A DNA stretch of 64,000 nucleotides from Aureimonas sp. SA4125 (GTDB lineage Bacteria > Pseudomonadota > Alphaproteobacteria > Rhizobiales > Rhizobiaceae), in NCBI RefSeq assembly GCF_019973775.1, contig NZ_AP025032.1, positions 3,741,001 to 3,805,000 on the forward strand, written 5' to 3'. Under the pieces are notes generated by a model. It was not told the DNA's origin and did not search any database. It saw only the letters and a program-made list of their open reading frames with translations. The translations under genes were made by a program, and so were the position numbers. This document shows, piece after piece, positions 34,682 through 43,387 of the stretch (within the stretch, counting starts at the first letter, position 1; every line of letters begins with the position of its first letter).

Positions 34682-35836
34682 TCAGGCCAGCGCCCCGCCG
34701 AGCAGCGCGACGCCGAGGGCGATGACGAGAAGGGCGCCGATCACTTCGACGCTATCGAGCACGGCGGCGCGGCGCCCCCCCGCCGCACCGAAGCGCAGGG
34801 CGACGTCCTTGGCGAAGACAGCGAGCGCCGCAATGGCCGAGACGGTGATCGCCGTCCCGAGCGCCATCGCGAGGACGGAGAGCACGCCGCCGAGATAGAG
34901 CCCGTTCAGAAGGGCGAAGGTCAGGACCACGATCGCCCCGGTGCAGGGCCTGAGACCCACGGCGAACACCGCCGAGGCCGCCGAGCCGAGCGAGAGCCGC
35001 GTCGCGCCGAGCGCGCGGGGATCGGGCATGTGGGCGCGGCCGCAGTCGCAGTCCTCGGCGTCGTCCACACAGACCTCGCTGGAAAATCCGCCCGACGCCG
35101 GGCGCATGATCGGTCCGCCGGGCGCCACCACCGGCATCTCGGCGCCGCGCAGGCGCGTGGGGCCAGGCCTCGCCGCCGCCGGCACTCCCCCGGCAAAGGC
35201 AAGGCCGGTGGCAGACGTCCCCATCCCGAATGACGACGCGACCGGGTTCGGCGACGGCAGGGCGGGACGCCGGGACCGCTCGACCAGCCGCAGGATCTTG
35301 CGCAGCAGCAGCCAGCAGCCGAAGGCGATGATGAGGACGAAGGAGGCGATTTCGAGCCCGTTGGTGGCGTCGGTCATCGACACGCCAGTCCCGCGCAGGA
35401 CGAACCATCCGGCGCCCACGACGACCAGCGCGGTCACCGCCTGCAGCAGCGCCGACACGAAGGACAAAGCGATCCCGCGGCGCAACTGCACCTCGTTGGC
35501 CAGCACGTAGGACGAGATGACCGCCTTGCCATGGCCGGGCCCCGCGGCGTGAAAGACGCCGTAGGCGAAGGAGAGTCCGATGAGGAAGAACACGCCGCCC
35601 GAGCCGTTCTTCATCCCCACCAGCGCCGCCCGCAGCGCGGCAAAGAACTCCCGCTGATAGGCGTTGATCTCGATGAACAGGCCGGAGAAGAGCCCGCTCG
35701 GCTGCGACACGGTCTCGGCCGTGCCGATGCCGAGCGAGGACTTTGCCAGGCCGGGATCGACGGCCGCCATCAGCACGAGGCCCGCCAGAAGCGCCAGCAC
35801 TGCCAGACGGCCGAGCGGCGGGTGTGTCAGCTGCAT
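34682..35836 (-). CDS. NicO-family nickel/cobalt-type transporter
   Basis: 384 aa. An N-terminal signal-like helix is followed by about six membrane helices, including FLIGLSFAYGVFHAAGPGHGK with the His-containing motif of NicO/RcnA proteins, and VGLRPCTGAIVVLTFALLNG. The loop before the last helices holds a CVDDAEDCDCGRAHMPD cluster of Cys, Asp and His residues that could bind metal. It overlaps the upstream DUF1007 gene by 10 bases, so the two are made together. Metal and direction of transport are not known. Confidence 0.86.
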   Translation of the reverse strand: MQLTHPPLGRLAVLALLAGLVLMAAVDPGLAKSSLGIGTAETVSQPSGLFSGLFIEINAYQREFFAALRAALVGMKNGSGGVFFLIGLSFAYGVFHAAGPGHGKAVISSYVLANEVQLRRGIALSFVSALLQAVTALVVVGAGWFVLRGTGVSMTDATNGLEIASFVLIIAFGCWLLLRKILRLVERSRRPALPSPNPVASSFGMGTSATGLAFAGGVPAAARPGPTRLRGAEMPVVAPGGPIMRPASGGFSSEVCVDDAEDCDCGRAHMPDPRALGATRLSLGSAASAVFAVGLRPCTGAIVVLTFALLNGLYLGGVLSVLAMALGTAITVSAIAALAVFAKDVALRFGAAGGRRAAVLDSVEVIGALLVIALGVALLGGALA

Positions 35837-36489
35837 GTGATTTCCAGCCGCGTCGCCAGAACCTTGGCATAGTCGACGCCGTCGGCCGGCACGGTCTCGT
35901 CGGCGCCGAGCCCGGCGATCGAGGCCATCCACTGCTGCGCCGCCTCGTCCTCGTCGGGCACCACGATCTCCTTGCGGCAGGTCGCCGGCATGTCGACCAG
36001 CTGGAAGCTGGCATCGTCCTCGAAGGTGAAGGCGACGAAGAAGGTCTCGTCGAAATTCGACAGCGTCACCTTCTGCGCCTTGAAGTCGATAGGCTCGCCC
36101 GCCTTCATCTCGAAGAACAGCAGCAACTGCCCATCCTGGTTCAGCGCCCTGATGCTCTCCGGCGGCAGCATCTTCACGGTCTTATCGCCGATGGCGACGA
36201 AGGTGTAGAAGCTCCATTCGGCGATCGACTCCCGCACGGTATCGCCGATTTCCTGCAGTTCGTTGTCATCCAGAATGCCGTTGGCGTTCTTGTCGAAGTC
36301 CACCACGACGCTGGAGGAGAAGAGCTCGTCCATCCGCCAGATGTTGCGCACGGAAACGAATTTGCCGGCCGCGTCGCCGACGACCTCCATCCGCGCATCG
36401 GCGTAGACATGCGGATGCGCCTGCACCTCAGCGGTCGGATAGAGGCTCGCGAACAGTGCCAGGGCCGCCCAGCGGGTGATCGACGTCAT
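35827..36489 (-). CDS. DUF1007 periplasmic protein, partner of NicO transporter
   Basis: 220 aa. Signal peptide residues 1-24 ends at VQAHPHVYADA; the HPHVYAD start of the mature chain is the DUF1007 hallmark and may bind metal. DFDKNANGILDDNE (about residues 70-83) is an EF-hand-like calcium loop. The protein is encoded immediately upstream of the NicO transporter and probably delivers or senses its metal in the periplasm. No riboswitch or Zur-like site was recognised upstream. Confidence 0.85.
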   Translation of the reverse strand: MTSITRWAALALFASLYPTAEVQAHPHVYADARMEVVGDAAGKFVSVRNIWRMDELFSSSVVVDFDKNANGILDDNELQEIGDTVRESIAEWSFYTFVAIGDKTVKMLPPESIRALNQDGQLLLFFEMKAGEPIDFKAQKVTLSNFDETFFVAFTFEDDASFQLVDMPATCRKEIVVPDEDEAAQQWMASIAGLGADETVPADGVDYAKVLATRLEITCS

Positions 36490-36680
36490 GGCCTCTCCTT
36501 CTCGGTATCGTCCGTCCAGACCTGACAAGCATGGCCGAAGTTTGGAGGACTTCGGCGGGCGTCGCCGTTTCATGCGCCGACACAGGAACGGCCGCAAGAT
36601 GCCGTGCGCCCTTGGCCTGGGGGATCGCCGACACCACATGTCTGACATCGCCACGTCTGGCCGATCCCCGGAGATATCGC

Positions 36681-36968
36681 ATGAAGACGACACAAGCCGA
36701 ACTGGAAGACCAGATCACCAGCCTGCGGGCCGAACTGGCATCGCTGACGAAGTCACTGTCCCGGCGTGGCAGCGCGGCGTTCGAGGATATCGAAGACCGG
36801 GCGTCCGACCTTTACGGCTACGTCCAGGATCGTGGACCTGACATGGCCCGCGAAGTGCGCAAGCAGGCCCGTCAGCTCGAGCGGACGGCGCGCGACAACC
36901 CCGTTGCTTCGGTCGCGCTCGCTGCCGTGGTGCTGCTCGTCATCGGCGCCCTGCTCCGCCGCGACTGA
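36681..36968 (+). CDS. DUF883/ElaB-like membrane-anchored protein
   Basis: 95 aa. A helical N terminus (AELEDQITSLRAELASLTKS) and ARQLERTARDNPVASVALAAV lead into a single C-terminal membrane helix followed by LLRRD, the DUF883/ElaB layout. ElaB-type proteins are tail-anchored and associate with ribosomes or stress in E. coli. GGAG stands before the ATG at 36681. Confidence 0.82.
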   Translation: MKTTQAELEDQITSLRAELASLTKSLSRRGSAAFEDIEDRASDLYGYVQDRGPDMAREVRKQARQLERTARDNPVASVALAAVVLLVIGALLRRD

Positions 36969-37024
36969 GCGCGCGACGGGTTTGTCCCTGCTGGGGGGAT
37001 GCGGAGTTGCCGCGTCCCTGCCCG

Positions 37025-37552
37025 CTACTTCAACACGATCACCTGCGCGCCGACATGGACCCGCTCGAACAGATCGGCGACGTCCGCATTGCGCATGCGA
37101 AAGCATCCCGACGACGCCGCGCTGCCGATCGAGCGCGGCGCGTTCGTGCCATGGATGCGATACGTTCCCCAGCCCAGATTCAGCGCCCTGACGCCGAGCG
37201 GATTGGATGGTCCCGGACCGACCGAGTCCGGCAGCGACGGGTTCTTTTCACGCATCGAGGGCGTCGGGACCCAGGTCGGATTGAAGCGCTTGCGTGTCAC
37301 GAAGCTCTCGCCGAACCACTGCTCGCTCGGTCGCCCGACGGCGATCTCGTAGCGCAGAGCCGTCGTCGCCCCGGTGATCAGGTATAGCTTGCGCTCGCTG
37401 GTCTTGATGACGATCGTCCCGGGATCATAGCCGCTGGCAAAGTTCTCCTCCGCCCATTTCGGCTTGGGGTCGCTGGCCGCCGTGGCGGTGCCGGGCACCC
37501 CCGCAATCGACAGAGCGAGAAGGGCGGCGGAAAGGAGAGGACGCATCGGCAC
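37025..37552 (-). CDS. L,D-transpeptidase (YkuD/ErfK family)
   Basis: 175 aa from 37552 (ATG 37546 is an alternative). Signal peptide to about residue 25, then the YkuD domain with TIVIKTSERKLYLITGATTA and the active site HGTNAPRSIGSAASSGCFRM, whose cysteine is the nucleophile. It makes 3-3 cross-links in peptidoglycan or attaches proteins to it. Short and without a separate peptidoglycan-binding domain, as for many rhizobial paralogues. Confidence 0.93.
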   Translation of the reverse strand: MPMRPLLSAALLALSIAGVPGTATAASDPKPKWAEENFASGYDPGTIVIKTSERKLYLITGATTALRYEIAVGRPSEQWFGESFVTRKRFNPTWVPTPSMREKNPSLPDSVGPGPSNPLGVRALNLGWGTYRIHGTNAPRSIGSAASSGCFRMRNADVADLFERVHVGAQVIVLK

Positions 37553-37662
37553 TCCGTCGAACTGTCACGGTCGCCCCGGTCGATGAGGGCCGACGACAGT
37601 ATGCGAGGCAATCGTTTCCAGAGCGTGAGCGTGCCCCTCAGTACGCGACTGCCTCGCACCGT

Positions 37663-37732
37663 GAGCATGCTGTCAGCGCGCGTCCGCTTCGGACCCCGAG
37701 CGTGCCGTCAGCGCGCGTCCGCTTCGGACATT
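37663..37732. repeat. 35-bp tandem duplication at the 3' end of the lysR gene
   Basis: 37663-37697 and 37698-37732 are two adjacent 35-base units sharing a perfect 23-base core (37672-37694 and 37707-37729) with a few substitutions elsewhere. The right unit covers the last codons and stop of the LysR gene. Confidence 0.85.
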
Positions 37733-38655
37733 GTGACGAGTTCCGGCGCCGCGCGCTCTCCATCGCACTTGCGGAACCAGACCGCCAGAAAATCGACGAA
37801 GAGGCGCACCCGCAGCGGCAGGTGCCGGCGATGCGGGAAGACGGCATAGATTCCGGCCTCCTGCGGCATGAAGGTTTCCAGAACGGTGACAAGGCGCCCC
37901 GCCGCGATATCGGCCCGCACGACGAATTCCGGGATCATCGCAAAGCCGAGCCCCGCCCGCACCGCGGCTCTGACGGTGACGGGGCTGTTGGCGGTGAACT
38001 GGCCGGAGACAGGAACCGGAAACGGCTCGCCCGTTTCGGGATCGCGGAACGACCAGCTGGAGAACATGCGCGAATTGGAATCGATCACGGCGGGAAAGTT
38101 CGCCAGCTCCGACGGATGGGTCGGCCGCCCGAGCCGCTCGATCAGCGCGGGGCTGGCGCAGAGCGCAAGGTCGAGCGAAGCGAGCCGCCGGGCGATCATC
38201 GCCGAGTCGGACAGCCGCGTCATCCGGATGGCGACGTCGAAGCCATCCTCGACGAGGTCGACGAAATTGTCGTCGAGGTGGATGTCCAGCGAGATGTCGG
38301 GATGGGCGACGGCGAAATCGACGAGCGAATGCCCGAGCTCCGCATCGCCGAACGTGCGGGCCGCCGAGACCCTGATCCGCCCCTTCGCTTCGCCAGTGGC
38401 CTCGCGCGCCTCCTCGTTCAGGCTTTCGAGGTCTGAGAGGATGGCCGAGGCCCTCGCCAGATAGACCTCCCCGGCGCCGGTCAGCGCGATCTGGCGTGTC
38501 GTCCGGTTGATCAGGAGGACGCCCAGTTCATCCTCGAGCTCGCGCACATATTTCGACAGCAGCGCCTTCGAGCGCCCGGTCTTGCGGGCAGCGGCGGAAA
38601 ACCCCTCGTTCTCTATGACGGCGATGAAGGCGCGCATCCGTGTCAGGGTGTCCAT
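37708..38655 (-). CDS. LysR-family transcriptional regulator
   Basis: 315 aa. The N-terminal winged helix-turn-helix (RMRAFIAVIENEGFSAAARK, then LLSKYVRELEDELGVLL) is typical, followed by a periplasmic-binding-like effector domain. The closest pattern is the DsdC/CrgA-like group that represses or activates a divergent target. It is divergent from the decarboxylase gene across 513 bases, so that gene is a candidate target. The C-terminal codons lie in a 35-bp tandem duplication. Confidence 0.92.
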   Translation of the reverse strand: MDTLTRMRAFIAVIENEGFSAAARKTGRSKALLSKYVRELEDELGVLLINRTTRQIALTGAGEVYLARASAILSDLESLNEEAREATGEAKGRIRVSAARTFGDAELGHSLVDFAVAHPDISLDIHLDDNFVDLVEDGFDVAIRMTRLSDSAMIARRLASLDLALCASPALIERLGRPTHPSELANFPAVIDSNSRMFSSWSFRDPETGEPFPVPVSGQFTANSPVTVRAAVRAGLGFAMIPEFVVRADIAAGRLVTVLETFMPQEAGIYAVFPHRRHLPLRVRLFVDFLAVWFRKCDGERAAPELVTMSEADAR

Positions 38656-39168
38656 CGGCTCTCCAGGCTTGCGCGGAACTGGTGCAATGTTGCACGATTC
38701 CGACACTCGCACCCTTCGTCGGTCCAACGCCTGTAAAAATCAACCGCCACAAGATTTTGCAGTTGTGTATGACGCGAGTCATCCATATATCCCGCCTTGC
38801 CCAAAGTCGCACGAGCCTGTGGGCGTCCCCCGATCCTCATATGCGAGGCCATCGGGACGGTCCTGGAGTAATACCCTCCAGTCGTCTTCGCGCCAAGCGA
38901 AGTCGAGGACGCCTTAAAGCAACGACGGTGCGGGCTTTTTTGGTCTCCCCTGGTCTCCACAGCCGGGAAAACTGAAGAGGCACACCCTCATTGCCCCATG
39001 TGCGGCGGGTTCAAGCCCTCCATGCCAAGGCAGACATCGACCGATGCCGAAGCACGCCGCTTCGTCGTCGGACTACGTCGCGAACGTATTCGAGCTTGCG
39101 AGCGCCTGTCCGGCGATCGCGGGACCGTCTTCGTCCGCTCATCTCCTTCGGTTCATGGGAAAACCCAG
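38656..39168 (+). promoter_or_regulatory. 513-bp divergent region with structured leader upstream of the decarboxylase gene
   Basis: No coding frame is convincing. Small hairpins are visible: CTGGAG/CTCCAG near 38863-38881 and CTTCGC/GCGAAG near 38886-38902, and a T-run of six at 38936-38941 follows a G+C-rich stretch. A structured leader that controls the decarboxylase by polyamine or ornithine is possible; alphaproteobacterial ornithine decarboxylases are known to have an RNA motif (speF) in this place. I could not confirm that motif by eye. Confidence 0.35.
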
Positions 39169-40302
39169 ATGGCAACGCAGCGCATCCTCGACTTCCTCGC
39201 CACCCGACGTCCGGCCGGCCCCTGCCTCGTCGTCGACCTCGATGTCGTCGAGTCCAATTTCGGCGCCTTCCGCAAGGCGCTCCCGAATTCGGCGATCTAC
39301 TACGCCGTTAAGGCCAATCCGGCGCCGGAGGTTCTGCGCCTCCTGTCCGCGCTCGGCTCGAGCTTTGACTGCGCTTCCGTTGCCGAGATCGAGATGGCGA
39401 TGGATGCCGGCGCGACCGCCGACCGCATTTCCTACGGCAACACGATCAAGAAGGAGCGCGACATCGCGCGCGCCTTCGACCTCGGCGTCAACCTCTATGC
39501 CGTGGACTGCGTCGAGGAAGTCGAGAAGGTCGCCCGCGCCGCCCCCGGCGCGAAGGTGTTCTGCCGCGTTCTGACGAATGGCGAAGGCGCGGAATGGCCG
39601 CTGTCGCGCAAGTTCGGCTGCGTCCCGGCCATGGCGATCGACGTTCTGGTTCACGCCGAGAGCCTCGGACTCGTCGCCACCGGCGTCTCCTTTCATGTCG
39701 GCTCGCAGCAGACCGACACCGAGGCCTGGGACGCGGCGATCGCCGATGCCAGCCATGTCTTCCGCGCGCTTGCCGAGAAGGGCATCGTCCTGACCCTCGT
39801 CAACATGGGCGGCGGCTTTCCGACGCGCTACCTCAAGGACGTGCCGTCGGCCGAGGCCTATGGCCGCTCGATCTTCGGCGCACTCAGCCGCCACTTCGGC
39901 AACCGCATCCCGGACACCATCATCGAGCCGGGCCGCGGCATGGTCGGCGACGCCGGCGTGATCAAGGCGGAAGTGGTTCTCGTCTCGCGCAAGTCCGCGA
40001 CCGACGAGAACCGCTGGGTCTTCCTCGACATCGGCAAGTTCGGCGGTCTCGCCGAGACGATGGACGAGGCGATCCGCTACCCGATCACCACGCCGCGTGA
40101 CGGCGACCGCATGGAAGCCTGCGTCATCGCCGGCCCGACCTGCGATTCTGCGGACGTTCTCTACGAAAAGAACCCCTACCCGCTGCCGATCACGCTGACC
40201 GTCGGCGACGAGATCCTCATCGAGGGCACCGGGGCCTACACGACGACCTATTCGGCCGTCGCCTTCAACGGCTTCGAACCGTTGCGATCCTACGTGATCT
40301 GA
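39169..40302 (+). CDS. Ornithine/lysine decarboxylase, PLP fold type III
   Basis: 377 aa. The start at 39169 gives the usual short N terminus. PLP lysine K48 is in YYAVKANPAPEVL; the family motifs SRKFGC, GVSFHVGSQQ, NMGGGFPTRY, EPGRGMVGD and the active-site cysteine in GPTCDSADVLYEK are all present. Single-domain alphaproteobacterial enzymes of this type decarboxylate ornithine to putrescine and often lysine to cadaverine. A rho-independent terminator follows. Confidence 0.93.
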   Translation: MATQRILDFLATRRPAGPCLVVDLDVVESNFGAFRKALPNSAIYYAVKANPAPEVLRLLSALGSSFDCASVAEIEMAMDAGATADRISYGNTIKKERDIARAFDLGVNLYAVDCVEEVEKVARAAPGAKVFCRVLTNGEGAEWPLSRKFGCVPAMAIDVLVHAESLGLVATGVSFHVGSQQTDTEAWDAAIADASHVFRALAEKGIVLTLVNMGGGFPTRYLKDVPSAEAYGRSIFGALSRHFGNRIPDTIIEPGRGMVGDAGVIKAEVVLVSRKSATDENRWVFLDIGKFGGLAETMDEAIRYPITTPRDGDRMEACVIAGPTCDSADVLYEKNPYPLPITLTVGDEILIEGTGAYTTTYSAVAFNGFEPLRSYVI

Positions 40303-40303
40303 T

Positions 40304-40329
40304 CCCGGCGCATCCCGCGCCGGGCTTTT
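40304..40329 (+). terminator. Rho-independent terminator after the decarboxylase gene
   Basis: 8-bp stem CCCGGCGC/GCGCCGGG (40304-40311, 40317-40324), 5-base loop, then CTTTTC. Confidence 0.9.
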
Positions 40330-40400
40330 CGCCCGCGCGCTGGATGCCCCGACGGTCCAGCGCGTCCTTTCTCGGCCTCTTCTGTCTCGAGGTTGATCGC

Positions 40401-41024
40401 ATGATCGCATCTGCCCCCCTTTCGGCTGCCACCGCGGCAATGCCCGTCGTCGCGCCCGTCGTCCACATCGGTGCGGAGACGCCGGACGACGCCGCATCGC
40501 GCGAGGCATTGCTCGACCGCGCCATGGGTCCCGGCCGGCGTCGCAAGGCGTCGGAAGCCATCCGCCGCGGCCGGCTGCCGGCCGACGGACTGGCGCTCGT
40601 CGCACGGTCCGACGACGGCGTCGTTGTCGGCAGCGTCCGGCTTTGGCATGTCGCGGCAGGCGATGCGGGTACGCCGGCGCTTCTTCTCGGACCGCTGGCC
40701 GTTGCCCCCGAGCTTTCCGGCTGCGGCATCGGCTCGGCGCTGATGCGGCGCGCGGTGGCGGAGGCCCACTTTCGCGGCCACGCCGCGATCCTCTTGGTCG
40801 GCGACCCCGATTATTACGCACGCTTCGGCTTCACCGCCCGACCGGCGGCCGACCTTGCCATGCCCGGACCCTTCGAGCGGCATCGCCTGCTTGGCCTCGA
40901 ACTTGCCCCTCGGGCGCTTGCCGGAACAAGCGGACTGATCCGGCCGGCAGGCCGCAAGGCCGGCGCCGGCAGCAGACCGGTCGCACCGGCGCCCGTCCCG
41001 CTGCGGCTGTCGCGAGCCGGCTGA
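40401..41024 (+). CDS. GNAT-family N-acetyltransferase (YhbS-like)
   Basis: 207 aa from ATG 40401, preceded by GAGG. The acetyl-CoA loop is in LLGPLAVAPELSGCGIGSAL (Q/RxxGxG variant with SGCGIG), followed by HAAILLVGDPDYYARFGF, a typical YhbS-type pattern. The C-terminal 40 residues are Pro/Ala/Arg-rich. Substrate unknown. It lies downstream of the decarboxylase gene but behind a terminator. Confidence 0.85.
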   Translation: MIASAPLSAATAAMPVVAPVVHIGAETPDDAASREALLDRAMGPGRRRKASEAIRRGRLPADGLALVARSDDGVVVGSVRLWHVAAGDAGTPALLLGPLAVAPELSGCGIGSALMRRAVAEAHFRGHAAILLVGDPDYYARFGFTARPAADLAMPGPFERHRLLGLELAPRALAGTSGLIRPAGRKAGAGSRPVAPAPVPLRLSRAG

Positions 41025-41047
41025 GGGCCCTTCGACGGGGGAGTCCC

Positions 41048-41082
41048 GGGGGTGACGCTGACCGCCAGGCAGCGTCACCCCC
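41048..41082. terminator. Hairpin between convergent GNAT and WD40 genes
   Basis: Perfect 12-bp stem (41048-41059 with 41071-41082) and 11-base loop. No clear T-run, so its strength as a terminator is uncertain. Confidence 0.55.
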
Positions 41083-41187
41083 GCTCTTGATGCCAAACTC
41101 GGCAGATGCAGCCCGGCACGATGCCCTGTCCGTCGAAGAGGGCCGGATCGCGCGTGCGTTCGGCGCCTCCCCTGGCGGCGCTGGCCT

Positions 41188-42165
41188 TCAGCCGGCGATG
41201 TCGATCACGCCGGCCTCGCCTGACTCCGTCCCGAAGGCCAGGCGCGCGCCCTTGGCGTCCCAACCCATGGTCCGCACCGGGCTCGCACCGGGGCGCCGCA
41301 ACACCGCCTCGCGGCTGTCGGCGAGGCGCACGGCGAGGATCATGCCGTCCTGATAGCCGATCGCCAGCATCTCCTCGACCGGGTGGCACGCAACGGATGT
41401 CACCATCGAATCGCCGCGGGTGCCCAGTTCCAGCGGCGCCTTGCCCATCGGACCGTCCTTGCCGGAAAAGGGCCAGAGGATCGCCGCCGGCGCTCCGGAG
41501 GTCGCGAGATACTTGCCCTTCACCGACCAGGACCAGCTCTTCACCTTGGCGGGATAGCCGGTCATCTTCATGTGCTTGCCGTCCTCGACCCGCCAGCCGT
41601 GGAGAGCATTCTCTTGCATGCGGGTGACGAGGAAGCGCCCGTCCGGCGAGAAGGCGATGCCAATATGCGCGCCCTTCCATTCGAGCGAGGCGGGGGCACT
41701 CTCGGTCGCGGCGAAGTAGAGCGACGCCCCGTCATAGCGCGCCGTCGCCAGGCGCATGCCCTTCGGCGCGAAGGCAATGTCCTCGACCGAGCGCGTATGG
41801 GGAAAATCCTTCACCTGGCCGTCGGCAAAGCGGACGCTCGCCGTGCGGCCGACGGCAAAGCCGACGCTGTCGTTCGGCCCGCCCGCCACGGCGTCGATCC
41901 ACTTGCGCTCGATACGGACGAGCTCGGCATGGCTTCCGTCCGCCTTGATCGCGACGACGCGCCCATCCTCGCCGCCGGTCAGGAGGCGGTGGGCGAAATG
42001 GTCGTAGCGGGCGGTGGTCAGCCCGCCCTGGTGCGCGGCGACGACGCGCTCGCCGCCGGCGGGAAAACGGACCGTCCCGTCGACAAGAGCGAAGACCGGT
42101 TCGCCCCCCAGAAACAATGCCGTCTCGACGAAAGCCTCGAAATCATACGGGGCAATCGAGGGCAT
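41188..42165 (-). CDS. WD40-like beta-propeller protein paired with CobW GTPase
   Basis: 325 aa, cytoplasmic (no signal). Repeated blades can be traced (TARYDHFAHRLLTGGEDGRV, VEDIAFAPKGMRLATARYDG, HIGIAFSPDGRFLVTRMQEN, MVTSVACHPVEEMLAIGYQD). The start codon overlaps the CobW stop (ATGA), so both proteins are made from one message. In Rhizobiales this WD40 protein accompanies a zinc-related COG0523 GTPase. It probably forms a complex with it; the exact role is unknown. Confidence 0.87.
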   Translation of the reverse strand: MPSIAPYDFEAFVETALFLGGEPVFALVDGTVRFPAGGERVVAAHQGGLTTARYDHFAHRLLTGGEDGRVVAIKADGSHAELVRIERKWIDAVAGGPNDSVGFAVGRTASVRFADGQVKDFPHTRSVEDIAFAPKGMRLATARYDGASLYFAATESAPASLEWKGAHIGIAFSPDGRFLVTRMQENALHGWRVEDGKHMKMTGYPAKVKSWSWSVKGKYLATSGAPAAILWPFSGKDGPMGKAPLELGTRGDSMVTSVACHPVEEMLAIGYQDGMILAVRLADSREAVLRRPGASPVRTMGWDAKGARLAFGTESGEAGVIDIAG

Positions 42166-43298
42166 CAGGCATGAGCTTTCTGCTGGACGCGAGCGGAACA
42201 GGCGTCGAATTCGGCCGAGAGCGCCTCGCGGTCGAGGTTGCGACCGATGAAGACCAGTCGGCTCTCGCGCGCCTCGTTGTCACGCCAGGGACGCTGGTGA
42301 TCGCCCTCGACGATCATGTGCACGCCCTGCACGACGTAACGGTCGGGATCACCTGCGAAGGCGATGATGCCCTTCAGGCGCAGGATGTTCGGCCCCTGCT
42401 CCTGCGTCAGTGCCTGGATCCAGGGGAAGAACTTCTTCTGGTCGAGTTCGCCACCGCGCAGCGAGACGGAGGTGACCGTGATGTCGTGGATCGGCGAGGC
42501 GTGGCCGTGATGATCGTGGCCGGCGTGATCGTGGCCGGCATGATCGTGGTGGTCGTGCCCGTGGCCGTGATGGTCGTGGTGATGATGCTCGTGGTCGCAG
42601 TCGGGACCGCAGGCGTGCTCGTCGTGGCTCTGCTCGGCGGCCTCGATGAATTCGGGATCGGCATCGAGGACGCGGGAGAGATCGAAAGCACCCTGATCGA
42701 GCACGCGAGAGAGGTCGATGCCGGCGCGCTCGGTCTTGTGGATCACCGCATGCGGATTGATGGCCCGCACCGTCGCCTCGATCTTCGCCAGTTCCTGGGG
42801 GGTGACGAGATCGGTCTTGTTGAGGAGGATAACGTCGGCAAAGGCGATCTGGTCCTCGGCCTCGCGGCTGTCCTTCAGGCGGAGCGGCAGATGCTTCGCA
42901 TCGACCAGCGCGACGACGGCGTCGAGCCGGGTCTTGGCGCGCACGTCCTCGTCCATGAAGAAGGTCTGCGCCACCGGCACGGGATCGGCGAGGCCCGTCG
43001 TCTCGACGATGATGCCGTCGAAGCGGCCCTTGCGCTTGGTCAGGCTCTCGACGACCCGCACGAGATCGCCGCGCACGGTGCAGCAGACGCAGCCATTGTT
43101 CATCTCGTAGATCTCCTCGTCGGATTCGACGATGAGGTCGTTGTCGATGCCGATCTCGCCGAACTCGTTGACGATGACGGCATAGCGCTTGCCGTGGTCG
43201 CCCGAGAGGATGCGGTTGAGAAGCGTCGTCTTGCCGGCACCGAGATAGCCGGTGAGGACGGTGACGGGAATCTGATCGGTCGATGCGGTGTCGGACAT
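42165..43298 (-). CDS. CobW/COG0523-family GTPase, probable zinc metallochaperone
   Basis: 377 aa. Walker [16 protein letters not shown], the metal-binding CxCC motif in [13 protein letters not shown], and LLNKTDLV for guanine specificity. A His-rich stretch (about residues 230-270, 20 or more His interleaved with Asp and Gly) lies between the GTPase and C-terminal CobW domains and should bind Zn or Co. GGAGGCAGAG precedes the ATG. Coupled to a WD40 partner. With no cobalamin genes near, a zinc role is more likely than cobalt insertion. No Zur box was recognised. Confidence 0.92.
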   Translation of the reverse strand: MSDTASTDQIPVTVLTGYLGAGKTTLLNRILSGDHGKRYAVIVNEFGEIGIDNDLIVESDEEIYEMNNGCVCCTVRGDLVRVVESLTKRKGRFDGIIVETTGLADPVPVAQTFFMDEDVRAKTRLDAVVALVDAKHLPLRLKDSREAEDQIAFADVILLNKTDLVTPQELAKIEATVRAINPHAVIHKTERAGIDLSRVLDQGAFDLSRVLDADPEFIEAAEQSHDEHACGPDCDHEHHHHDHHGHGHDHHDHAGHDHAGHDHHGHASPIHDITVTSVSLRGGELDQKKFFPWIQALTQEQGPNILRLKGIIAFAGDPDRYVVQGVHMIVEGDHQRPWRDNEARESRLVFIGRNLDREALSAEFDACSARVQQKAHA

Positions 43299-43387
43299 CT
43301 CTGCCTCCTTGATGATCGGCCGGATATAGGCCCGTCACGGAAGGATTGCACGGGGGTGCTGGCGGAAACGACCGGAAGAGAGGTGGA

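Noticed and set aside
43299-43360. Zur box upstream of the CobW gene
   Set aside because: No A+T-rich palindrome like the alphaproteobacterial Zur consensus is visible.
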